From: JBEIFW01 sp044370695
Lineage (GTDB): Bacteria; Actinomycetota; Acidimicrobiia; Acidimicrobiales; Ilumatobacteraceae
DNA: 12,645 nt
Reading direction: 5' to 3'
Assembly: GCA_044370695.1 (NCBI GenBank)
Contig: JBILVB010000113.1
Coordinates: 1 to 12,645 of the forward strand
Part shown: piece by piece, positions 1 through 6,616 of the stretch
Layout of the letters: each line of letters starts with the position of its first letter
How positions within the stretch are numbered: the first letter of the stretch is position 1
Program-made: the position numbers and the translations under genes
Notes under the pieces: model-generated
The model's input: the letters and a program-made list of their open reading frames with translations, nothing else
What the model was told of the DNA's origin: nothing
The model's database searches: none

Positions 1-1349
1 TTGACCTCCTCGCCGAACTCCTCGTTCGGGATGCCGAAAACGGCCGCATCCCGCACCGCCGGATGCGTGGCCAGCACCCCTTCGATCTCGGCCGGGTAGA
101 TGTTCACGCCACCGGAGATGATCATGTCGATCTTGCGGTCCGACATGTAGAGGTACCCGTCCTCGTCGAGGTACCCGATGTCGCCCATCGTGAACACGCC
201 CGGCTCGAGGTGCGCCTTGGCGGTCTTGTCCGGATCGTTGTGGTACTCGAAGTCCTGGCCCATGAGGTTCTTGATCCAGATCGTGCCGCTCCGGCCCGCC
301 GGCTGGAGTTCGCCGTCGTCGTCCCGGATGGTGATCTGGACGGTGGGGAGCGGCTTTCCGACCGTGCCCGGCCGGGCGAGCCATTCCTCGCTCGAGCACA
401 ACGACACGACCCCGCCCTCGGTGGCGCCGTAGTACTCGACGATCTTCGGTCCCCACCACTCGATCATCCGGCGCTTCACCTCGGGAGGGCAGGGCGCCGC
501 ACCGTGCCACACGATCTGCAGCGAATCGCCCCGAAAGCCGGCCTTCACCTCGTCGGGGAGCCGGAGCAACCGCACGAACTGCGTGGGCACGAGGTGGGTG
601 TTGGTGACCCCGAACTCGTCGATGACCCGGAGCGACTCGGCCGGATCGAACTTGTGACGCATCACGACGCTCGCGCCCGAGAGCAGCGGGAGGAAGCTGA
701 AGGCCCACTGTGCCGAGTGGTACAGCGGCCCGTTGAGATAGGTGCGAGCGTCCTGGGGCAATCCCATCTGCGTGAAGCCACCGGCGATCAGCTCCCACAG
801 CGCCGGCGGGAGGTTGGAGCCACCCCCGAGCGCACCCCGGACGCCCTTGGGTCGCCCCGTCGTCCCGGACGTGTAGAACATCGGACCACCGATGGATTGT
901 TCACCGGGCTCGGTCGCGGCGCCGGAGGCCACGAACTCCGCGTAGGGGACGAAGCCCTCGATCGCCCCGCCGACGGCGACGGTGGTCGTGACACCGGCGA
1001 CCCGAGCGGCAGCCTCGGCGGCGACCTCGGCGAAACGCGCGTCCGCGATCAGGACGTTCGCGCCCGAATCCTCGAGCACGTACGCCACCTCGTCGGCGAC
1101 CCAGTGCCAGTTCACCGGCACGAGCGAGATCCCACCGTGCGACACGGCAGCGAACAGCTCGTAGTACTCGCGGCAGTTCCCGGCCATCACCGCGATCGTT
1201 CGCCCGGGCACGGCACCGGCGCCGCGCAGGGCATGGATCAAACGGTTGGCTCGCTCGTCGAGCTGTCCCCAGGTCGTGGTACCCCGCTCGTCGAGCAAGG
1301 CATCGACATCGGGTCGGGCGGCGGCGAGCTTGGCGAACAGTTCGGCCAT
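1..1349 (-). CDS. Acyl-CoA ligase (AMP-binding, FadD-like), C-terminus cut by window edge
   Basis: This is an adenylate-forming enzyme that would activate a carboxylic acid to its acyl-AMP and then its CoA thioester. The frame is open from an ATG at 1349 to the left edge, giving 449 residues of a family usually about 500-550 long. Visible motifs are the phosphate-binding loop YTSGTTGRPKG (residues 159-169), the adenine-binding YYGATE (306-311), the GD(I)GYLDEDGY ribose-binding motif (389-399) and the hinge DRKIDMIISGG followed by VNIYPAEIE (404-423). The C-terminal catalytic lysine motif lies beyond the window. It is divergent from the LLM oxidoreductase across 96 bases and lies near, but not in, the P450 operon. 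A role in activating a product or substrate of that operon is inference, and chain length or aromatic preference cannot be read from the sequence. A TTG four codons upstream (1361) is an alternative start. Confidence 0.93.
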   Translation of the reverse strand, partial: MAELFAKLAAARPDVDALLDERGTTTWGQLDERANRLIHALRGAGAVPGRTIAVMAGNCREYYELFAAVSHGGISLVPVNWHWVADEVAYVLEDSGANVLIADARFAEVAAEAAARVAGVTTTVAVGGAIEGFVPYAEFVASGAATEPGEQSIGGPMFYTSGTTGRPKGVRGALGGGSNLPPALWELIAGGFTQMGLPQDARTYLNGPLYHSAQWAFSFLPLLSGASVVMRHKFDPAESLRVIDEFGVTNTHLVPTQFVRLLRLPDEVKAGFRGDSLQIVWHGAAPCPPEVKRRMIEWWGPKIVEYYGATEGGVVSLCSSEEWLARPGTVGKPLPTVQITIRDDDGELQPAGRSGTIWIKNLMGQDFEYHNDPDKTAKAHLEPGVFTMGDIGYLDEDGYLYMSDRKIDMIISGGVNIYPAEIEGVLATHPAVRDAAVFGIPNEEFGEEV

Positions 1350-1445
1350 ACCCGCAGTCAACCAAGCCGGTGACCGGAGACACGAACCGGATCACCGGGA
1401 ACCGGGTCGCCCGACGCCGGTCGCAGCGTCGGCTAGGAACGCGCC
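1350..1445. promoter_or_regulatory. Divergent intergenic region with imperfect inverted repeat
   Basis: These 96 bases separate the divergent start codons of the acyl-CoA ligase and the LLM oxidoreductase, so promoters for both should lie here or just inside the genes. The region carries CCGGTGACCGG (1367-1377) and CCGGATCACCGG (1387-1398). They are reverse complements except for one extra base and are separated by 9 bases. The outer 7-base arms, CCGGTGA and TCACCGG, match perfectly. This could be an operator for a dimeric repressor or chance in GC-rich DNA. I could not identify convincing -35/-10 hexamers. Confidence 0.35.
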
Positions 1446-2393
1446 ATGAGCACCGCGGACCTCCGGCTGGGCGCCCACCTCGGCCAGCAGAACATGCCCA
1501 TCGCCAAACTTCGAGGCCTGTGGCGCCGTTTCGACGAACACCTCGACTGGATATCGAACTGGGACCACCTCTACGAAGCGCCACCGCAGGGCGGCACCCT
1601 CGACCACTTCGAGGCGCTCTCCATCCTCGGCGCCATGGCCGTCGAGACCGAGCGGGTTCGCCTCGGCTGCCTCGTGATGTACGTGGGCTACCGCACCCCC
1701 GGCGTACTGGCCAAGGCCGCGACCACGATCGACCACCTCTCGGGGGGCCGGTTCGAGCTCGGCCTGGGGTCGGGTTGGCACGAGCCGGAGTGCCGGGCCT
1801 TCGGCTATCCCTTCCCGTCCATCGGGGTGCGGTCGGCCATGCTCGACGAATCCGCGACGATCATCCGGTCGCTGTTGACCCAGCCCCGGACCACGTACCA
1901 CGGCGAGCACTTCTCGGTGGAGGACGCCTCCTGCCTGCCCCTCCCGGTACAGGAGCGCCTACCGATCTGGATCGGCGGGACCGGCCCCCGAAAGACGATC
2001 CCGCTCGTGGCCAAGCACGCCGACGGCTGGAACGTGGCGTACGTGTCCTCGGCGGAGTTCGCCCGGCTCAGCGCCGTCGTCGACGACGCCTGCCGGGCCG
2101 CAGGCCGGGCGCCGTCGAGCGTGCGACGCGCCGTGAACCTGTCGTTCAACCTGTCCTCCACGGCGGCGGCTGCCGCCGAGGCGCGCGAGCGTCTCCAGGC
2201 CCAGTGGGGTCCGGCGTTCGGTCGAATCGCCGGGGGTTCGCTGCTCGGCACCCCCGACGATGCCGTGGCGACGATCCGCTCGTTCGTCGACGCCGGCGCC
2301 CAGGACGTCAACGTGGCGCTGCGGTGGCCGTGGGACGAAGACGCCCTGACGGCCTATCTCGACGAGGTCGTACCGGCGTTGCGCGCCGGCTGA
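1446..2393 (+). CDS. LLM-class flavin/F420-dependent oxidoreductase
   Basis: This 315-residue protein belongs to the bacterial luciferase-like monooxygenase fold (TIM barrel using FMN or F420). The family signature TIDHLSGGRFELGLGSGW is at residues 94-111. The later barrel segment starting IWIGGTGPRKT (174-184) and the AKHADGWN segment (189-196) are typical of actinobacterial members that are often F420-dependent. Length is normal for the family. The ATG at 1446 is preceded by AGGAAC, a plausible ribosome binding site, about 6 bases upstream. It is divergent from the acyl-CoA ligase and convergent with the VOC gene, with only 7 bases between their stops. It probably adds a hydride-transfer or monooxygenation step to the neighbouring catabolic genes. 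The actual cofactor and substrate are not determinable here. Confidence 0.93.
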   Translation: MSTADLRLGAHLGQQNMPIAKLRGLWRRFDEHLDWISNWDHLYEAPPQGGTLDHFEALSILGAMAVETERVRLGCLVMYVGYRTPGVLAKAATTIDHLSGGRFELGLGSGWHEPECRAFGYPFPSIGVRSAMLDESATIIRSLLTQPRTTYHGEHFSVEDASCLPLPVQERLPIWIGGTGPRKTIPLVAKHADGWNVAYVSSAEFARLSAVVDDACRAAGRAPSSVRRAVNLSFNLSSTAAAAAEARERLQAQWGPAFGRIAGGSLLGTPDDAVATIRSFVDAGAQDVNVALRWPWDEDALTAYLDEVVPALRAG

Positions 2394-2403
2394 TCGCCGG
2401 TCA
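2390..2403 (+). repeat. 14-base repeat forming a convergent gene junction (copy 1)
   Basis: CTGATCGCCGGTCA contains the stop codon of the LLM gene (TGA, 2391-2393) and, on the other strand, the stop of the VOC gene (2401-2403). The reverse complement of the same 14 bases occurs at 9127-9140, where it forms the only other convergent junction in the window. The core is nearly palindromic. It is too short for a factor-independent terminator. Confidence 0.5.
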
Positions 2404-2946
2404 TCCGTTCTCCGACCGGTAGGTGTTGTTCGACGAATGGTCGCCTGCGAGCCACCGCTGCAGATCAGCGTCGGCGAGCTTGCGGCGCAACGCGCTGATC
2501 GAGTCGGCCTCGGGATGGTCGAGGGTGAACTCGAGGATCAGGCCGTCGGGATCGGTGACGTAGAGCGAACGGCAGTAACCGTGCTCCAGGACGAAGTGAT
2601 CGGCGCCGGCCGCCACCAGCCGGGCCTCGATGCCGGTCTGCGTGTCGCCGTCGACCTTCAGCGCGACGTGGATGAACGGTGACGGCCGGAACCGTGGGCC
2701 GAACTCGTCGTAGTCACTCTGCTTCTCGAACTGGAAGAAGGCGAGCGCGCTGCCGTCACCGAGCCCGTAGAACGTGTGGCAATAGACGCGTTCGGCGCCG
2801 AACAACTCGTCGACCTCGCACCAGGTGGCGAGCAGCGGCAGGCCGATCAGCCCCTCGTAGAACGCGCGCGTGGCGAGCTGATCGCGCACGACGTAGGCCG
2901 TGTGGTGCAGGCGGGAGGGCAGGCCGGTGGTGGCAGCAGCGGACAT
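2401..2946 (-). CDS. Single-domain VOC (glyoxalase/extradiol dioxygenase-like) protein
   Basis: This 181-residue protein has the vicinal-oxygen-chelate fold. The first βαβββ module starts LHHTAYVVRD (residues 13-22) and the second starts FIHVALKV (91-98), ending DPDGLILEFTLDHP. Likely metal ligands are His15, His93 and Glu139, the standard HxE arrangement; the fourth ligand position is unclear. At 181 residues it is shorter than two-domain ring-cleavage dioxygenases (about 300), so isomerase, epimerase, glyoxalase or single-module dioxygenase functions are all possible. The C-terminal 35 residues are a charged helical tail. It is the last gene of the operon, 9 bases after the DapB-like gene, with GAGG a few bases before the ATG. 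A 7-base gap separates its stop from that of the converging LLM gene, leaving no room for a separate terminator. Confidence 0.9.
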   Translation of the reverse strand: MSAAATTGLPSRLHHTAYVVRDQLATRAFYEGLIGLPLLATWCEVDELFGAERVYCHTFYGLGDGSALAFFQFEKQSDYDEFGPRFRPSPFIHVALKVDGDTQTGIEARLVAAGADHFVLEHGYCRSLYVTDPDGLILEFTLDHPEADSISALRRKLADADLQRWLAGDHSSNNTYRSENG

Positions 2947-2955
2947 GCCCTCACG

Positions 2956-4023
2956 TTAGGAGCGGTGACGCCCACCCCAACGACCGAGGATCACCGGCAG
3001 GTCGAGGAACGTCCGAATCCCGCTCGGCGCCGCGCAGACCGCCGGGACGGCGTTCACGGCGTGCATGGCCGTCCCGAGCAGGCCGTTGCCGAGCCAGCGC
3101 TCGAGCTCGAGGGTGATCGGCGGCCGACCGTCGATGCGGGTGTACCAGCCCGAGCCGGCCCAGTGGGCGCCGACGGTCGGGTGGGCCCGGTAGATCGCCT
3201 CGAGCTCGACGACGGTCGTGTCGCCCACCATGCCCGACCACACCCACCGCTGACCGGCCACGGTGCCCTCGGGCACCGGTCCCGCAGCGAGTTGCAGGTC
3301 GACCTCGGCGAGCAGGACTTCTTCGTCCACCGCCACCCGGTCGATCGGCATCGCCAGGCCGTCGGCCACCAAGTGGACCGATTCCTCGAACAGGCCCGAC
3401 AACCACCGGCGGTACCGGCCGGTGTGCGCTTCGTACTCGGCGGGGGTCTTCCCGAACCCCATCATCCCGAGGATGATCTCGGGCGACGGGTAGCGGGAGA
3501 ACTCCGACGCCTCCCGCACGTGGACCCGGTCGACCCGCTCGCACAGACCCGACAGCACCAGCGGCACGAGATCCGCCATGAACCCCGGATTGACCCCCGT
3601 GCCGTGCAACGACACGTGACCGACCGTGCAAGCGTCCCGCAGGCGAGCGAGCACGTCGGCGCCGTACGCCTTGGGATACACGTAGCCGACGGTGGTGATC
3701 ACGTTCTTCCCCGACGCGAGCAACGCGCACAGGTGGGTGGTGTCGAGCTCGGGATCGTCGGCGACCTGCTTGGACGGCAACGGCATGTGGAGCACGCAGT
3801 CGGCCTCGGCCTCGAGCACGTCGGAGATCCGGTCGGTGCAGCGCACCCCGACCGCCGGTCGGTCGAGCAGCTCGCCGACGTCACGGCCGGCCTTGGCCGG
3901 GTTGGTCACGTAGCAGCCGACGAGCTCGAGGTCGGTTCGGGAGAGCACCGCCCGAAGGGCATGGCGACCGACGTTGCCGGTGCCCCACTGGACGACGCGC
4001 AAGGGACGCTGGGGTGTGGTCAT
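2956..4023 (-). CDS. NAD(P)-dependent dehydrogenase, DapB-like / 2,4-diaminopentanoate dehydrogenase-like
   Basis: This 355-residue protein has an N-terminal Rossmann fold with VVQWGTGNVGRHALRAV (dinucleotide loop GTGNVG at residues 14-19). It also has a central segment GTGVNPGFMADLVPLVLSG (141-159) of the kind seen in the NAD(P)H-dependent amine/diaminopentanoate dehydrogenase branch, often misnamed dihydrodipicolinate reductase in actinobacteria. The lysine-biosynthesis DapB signature is not apparent and the protein is about 90 residues longer than a normal DapB, so I do not assign lysine synthesis. Its ATG at 4023 overlaps the P450 stop codon by 4 bases (ATGA), indicating translational coupling. 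It presumably oxidises or reduces an intermediate of the same pathway as the P450. The substrate is unknown. Confidence 0.88.
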   Translation of the reverse strand: MTTPQRPLRVVQWGTGNVGRHALRAVLSRTDLELVGCYVTNPAKAGRDVGELLDRPAVGVRCTDRISDVLEAEADCVLHMPLPSKQVADDPELDTTHLCALLASGKNVITTVGYVYPKAYGADVLARLRDACTVGHVSLHGTGVNPGFMADLVPLVLSGLCERVDRVHVREASEFSRYPSPEIILGMMGFGKTPAEYEAHTGRYRRWLSGLFEESVHLVADGLAMPIDRVAVDEEVLLAEVDLQLAAGPVPEGTVAGQRWVWSGMVGDTTVVELEAIYRAHPTVGAHWAGSGWYTRIDGRPPITLELERWLGNGLLGTAMHAVNAVPAVCAAPSGIRTFLDLPVILGRWGGRHRS

Positions 4024-5255
4024 GCGGGGGTGAACTCCACGAGCAACTCGGGGGCGGATCGGGTGGCGCCGTCGACGTGCATCACCGGCGCGAAGCCGGG
4101 TGCGAGACGCAGGTCGGGCAGCGTGTCGAGCAACAGCTGGCTACCGATGACCGCTTCGGCGCGAGCCATCTCGTAGCCGAGGCAGAAGTGCTTACCGAGC
4201 CCGAAGCCGAGATGGCCGAACCGCTGACCGTCGTCGTAGCCCTTGCGCAACTCTTTCGCCATGCGCAGATCGGCCCGGTGGATGTCGAAACGGCGCGGGT
4301 CGGCAAAGACCGTCTCGTCGTTGTTCGCCGATCCGATCGACAGCTGCACCAAGGAGCCGGCCGGGATCGTCACCCCGTGCAACTCGATGTCGACGAGCGC
4401 CGTACGGACCTGGGACAGCACCGGGAAGGAATGGCGCATGGTCTCGCTGAAGGCGTTGTCCCACAACGACGGATCGCGCTGGACGTCCTCGAGCTGGTCG
4501 GGGTTCGACAGCAGGTTGCACCACATGTTGCCGATCGACTTGTCGGTGGTCTCACCGCCGGCGGTGAGCAGGAGCGAGATGAACGCCTGTACCTCGGCCA
4601 TCGACATGCGGTGCCCGTCGACGGAGGCGTGCACGATGCGGGAGATGAAGTCGTCGCCCGGGTGAGCCATCCGCTCGGCCACGATCGGCTCGCAGTAGGC
4701 AGCCAGGGCTCGGTGCGCCGCCACGCCGGCGGCCCGCTTCTCCGGCTCGAGGTGGGTGAGACCGGCCATCATCGTCTGGTACCACTCGTGGAACAGCGGC
4801 ATGTCGGCCTTGGGCAGGCCGAGCATGTCGCAGATGACGTTGACGGGCAGCCACGTCGTGAACTCGTTGATCAGATCGGCGCGCCCGCGATGGCGGAACT
4901 GCTCGATCATGTCGCGAGCGTTGCGTTCGATCAGCTCCCGGTAGTTGTCGAGGCGCTTGCCGACCACCTCGGGCGCCACGATCGTCCGTCGCACGACGTG
5001 ATCGCGTCCGTCCATCTCGAGCATGGTCGGACCGAACACCACGCCGAGGGTCTTCGCGTAGAACACGTTCGAGAAACGCTCGCTGTCGGCGAACAGCGTC
5101 ACGACGTCGTGGTAGCGGGAGACGATCCAGTAGCCGGAACGGGGATCGTGGAACACGGGATGATCCCGCCGGAGCAACGCCCAGAACGGAAACGGGTCGG
5201 CAGCAAACTCCCGGCCGGAGATCTCCTCGGGCCGGCGGGGTGCGGTGGTGCTCAT
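4020..5255 (-). CDS. Cytochrome P450 monooxygenase
   Basis: This soluble bacterial class I-type P450 has 411 residues and all key motifs: I-helix oxygen-activation segment AGGETTD (Glu235, Thr236/Thr237), the K-helix ExxR as ETMR (Glu271-Arg274), and the haem loop FGLGKHFCLG with the thiolate ligand Cys358. There is no N-terminal membrane anchor, consistent with a cytosolic enzyme receiving electrons from a ferredoxin. The start is set at the ATG at 5255 because it overlaps the upstream NTF2-like stop as ATGA. The frame stays open upstream to 5375, but that would run deep into the preceding gene. Its own stop overlaps the next start in the same way. No ferredoxin or ferredoxin reductase is encoded nearby. 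The general look resembles actinobacterial P450s acting on steroids, terpenoids or fatty acids, but I cannot assign a CYP family. Confidence 0.96.
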   Translation of the reverse strand: MSTTAPRRPEEISGREFAADPFPFWALLRRDHPVFHDPRSGYWIVSRYHDVVTLFADSERFSNVFYAKTLGVVFGPTMLEMDGRDHVVRRTIVAPEVVGKRLDNYRELIERNARDMIEQFRHRGRADLINEFTTWLPVNVICDMLGLPKADMPLFHEWYQTMMAGLTHLEPEKRAAGVAAHRALAAYCEPIVAERMAHPGDDFISRIVHASVDGHRMSMAEVQAFISLLLTAGGETTDKSIGNMWCNLLSNPDQLEDVQRDPSLWDNAFSETMRHSFPVLSQVRTALVDIELHGVTIPAGSLVQLSIGSANNDETVFADPRRFDIHRADLRMAKELRKGYDDGQRFGHLGFGLGKHFCLGYEMARAEAVIGSQLLLDTLPDLRLAPGFAPVMHVDGATRSAPELLVEFTPA

Positions 5256-5761
5256 GCGCCGGCCGGTCGCCCGTCGCCGATCGTGAACGCCCCCAACGGG
5301 TTGACGTACGGCTTCGGGTCGCCCGCGACGTTCCAGCCCCACTGGCTCGACACCCGCCACCGGGCGATGCGCCACTCCCCGGCCGGGTCATCGGTGACGG
5401 CGACCAGCTCGCCTTCGTACACACCGCCTTGGATCGCGTTGGGCGCAGCGGTGAGGAAGTAGGAGGTGAGCCGAGCCGAGCGGGCGTCGGGCGCGACCTC
5501 GATGGAAGTGTTCGCCGAGTTGTGCCGGAACGCCCCGGCGCGCAACGGCCGATAGATCTGCTCGATCTCGCTGCGACCCCGGAACGCCAGCGTGCCGCCG
5601 GTGCCCGGCGGGTAGTTCATCGCCTCCATCACGGCATCGTCCGTGAACACCCCGAGCAGGTCGTCGACGCGGCCGCCGTCGAGGAACCACAGGTACCGGT
5701 TGAAGGCGCGTCGGACGGCCTCGGTGGCCTCCATCCGGGCGATTCGGGCCTCGAGGTCCAT
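5252..5761 (-). CDS. NTF2/SnoaL-like protein
   Basis: This 169-residue protein has the SnoaL-like cone fold. Amphipathic N-terminal helices (LEARIARMEATEAVRRAFNRY) are followed by a FLDGGRVDDLLGVFTDDAVM segment and strands containing RHNSANTSIEV (His80, Asn84) and WRIARWRVSSQWGW. Family members include polyketide cyclases, steroid isomerase-like enzymes, dehydratases and non-catalytic binding proteins. I choose the ATG at 5761, 5 bases after the SDR stop, with AAGGGA 9 bases upstream. A TTG at 5770 is an alternative that would overlap the SDR stop by 4 bases (TTGA). Its stop overlaps the P450 start. Between an SDR and a P450, a role in isomerising, hydrating or binding a shared hydrophobic intermediate is plausible but inferred. 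Confidence 0.85.
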   Translation of the reverse strand: MDLEARIARMEATEAVRRAFNRYLWFLDGGRVDDLLGVFTDDAVMEAMNYPPGTGGTLAFRGRSEIEQIYRPLRAGAFRHNSANTSIEVAPDARSARLTSYFLTAAPNAIQGGVYEGELVAVTDDPAGEWRIARWRVSSQWGWNVAGDPKPYVNPLGAFTIGDGRPAGA

Positions 5762-5766
5762 GTCGT

Positions 5767-6570
5767 TCAATCCCTTCCCTGCTTGCGGATACGGGCAGGC
5801 TCCGGCGGCGAACCGGCCTTGCGTCGGGGCATCTCGTCGGGGCCGGCGGGTAGCTCGACCTCGTAGTGGGGCCAGAACGGGATCTGCGTGCCGGTTCGGC
5901 CGTCGGGTCCTTCGAGGATCAGTTCGATCATCACCCGCGCCAGGTCCTCGGGCCGCATCCAGACGGCCACTTCCTCCGGGGTGGCCCGGTCACCCATGAA
6001 CTCTCGCAGCATCGGGGCGTCGGTGCGACCCATGCACAGCTCGTTCACCCGGACCTTGTCCTTGGCGAGCGCCTTGGCCCAGGCTTCGCTCAGCCCCCGC
6101 AAGGCCCACTTCGACGCGTCGTAGACGTCCATGATCGGACCGCCACCGGTCGGCCGCCACGGCTCGGTGAAGACGTGGTCCGTCGACACGATCACGATGT
6201 GGCCGCCACCGCGCCCGACCATGATCGGTGCCACGGCCCGGCCGAGCAGGTACGTGCCCCGCAGGTTGGTGCCGATCACGTGCTCGAAGTCGTCGATCGC
6301 CTTGTCCCACGGGTCGGTGGGCTGGCCGAGCCGGATGGTGCCCGCATTCGCGACGGCGATGTCGATCCCACCGTGCGCCGCGACCACACCGTCGACGAAC
6401 CGCCGGACGTCGTCGGGCCGGGACACGTCGGCGTGCACGTCGGCCCCCTCCCGGATGTCGCAGGTCACCACGGTGACGCCCTCGTCCCGCAACGCCGTCG
6501 CCCATGCGGCGCCGAGGCCGCGGGCCCCGCCGGTGACCACGGCGACCCGACCCGACAACCGACCGCTCAT
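5767..6570 (-). CDS. SDR-family NAD(P)-dependent oxidoreductase
   Basis: This 267-residue classical short-chain dehydrogenase/reductase has the cofactor loop TGGARGLG (residues 13-20). Asp38 in the TCDIR segment hints at NAD preference. It also has NAG (75-77), the structural Asn102 in GTNLRGTY, and catalytic Ser129, Tyr150 and Lys154 (YDASK). After the core fold there is a Pro/Arg/Lys-rich tail of about 30 residues that is not needed for catalysis. It is the first gene of the five-gene minus-strand operon. A strong ribosome binding site, AGAGGGGGA (6575-6583), lies 4 bases before the ATG at 6570, the best in the operon and consistent with a leading gene. It probably interconverts an alcohol and a ketone on the molecule handled by the P450, though the substrate is unknown. 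Confidence 0.93.
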   Translation of the reverse strand: MSGRLSGRVAVVTGGARGLGAAWATALRDEGVTVVTCDIREGADVHADVSRPDDVRRFVDGVVAAHGGIDIAVANAGTIRLGQPTDPWDKAIDDFEHVIGTNLRGTYLLGRAVAPIMVGRGGGHIVIVSTDHVFTEPWRPTGGGPIMDVYDASKWALRGLSEAWAKALAKDKVRVNELCMGRTDAPMLREFMGDRATPEEVAVWMRPEDLARVMIELILEGPDGRTGTQIPFWPHYEVELPAGPDEMPRRKAGSPPEPARIRKQGRD

Positions 6571-6616
6571 CGCGTCCCCCTCTGGGTGCTACCCCGTATC
6601 CCGCCACCGTAGCGAA
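6571..6616 (-). promoter_or_regulatory. Leader gap upstream of the five-gene operon
   Basis: These 46 bases lie between the stop of the glycosylase-like gene and the start of the SDR gene. They are the largest gap before the P450 operon, so they are the likeliest place for its promoter unless it is co-transcribed with the upstream gene. A strong Shine-Dalgarno sequence is present at 6575-6583. TAnnnT-like hexamers occur on the minus strand, but none has a convincing -35 partner. I see no terminator hairpin for the upstream gene. Confidence 0.25.

Noticed and set aside
63..1373. Long plus-strand open frame opposite the acyl-CoA ligase
   Set aside because: It is antisense to a gene with unmistakable adenylation motifs and encodes a low-complexity Arg/Gly/Asp-rich product typical of GC-rich shadow frames.
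2394..2400. Intrinsic terminator between the convergent LLM and VOC genes
   Set aside because: Only 7 bases separate the stops and no GC-rich hairpin with a T-run is present on either strand.
5256..5375. Longer P450 start at 5375
   Set aside because: The extra 40 residues lie inside the NTF2-like gene and are Arg/Gly-rich. The ATG at 5255 forms a 4-base overlap with the upstream stop and gives a standard P450 N-terminus.
2776..5462. Two long plus-strand open frames (2776-4176 and 4014-5462) opposite the dehydrogenase and P450 genes
   Set aside because: They are complementary-strand artefacts of high third-position GC; their translations are His/Arg/Gly-rich and match no fold, while the minus strand carries clear Rossmann and P450 motifs.
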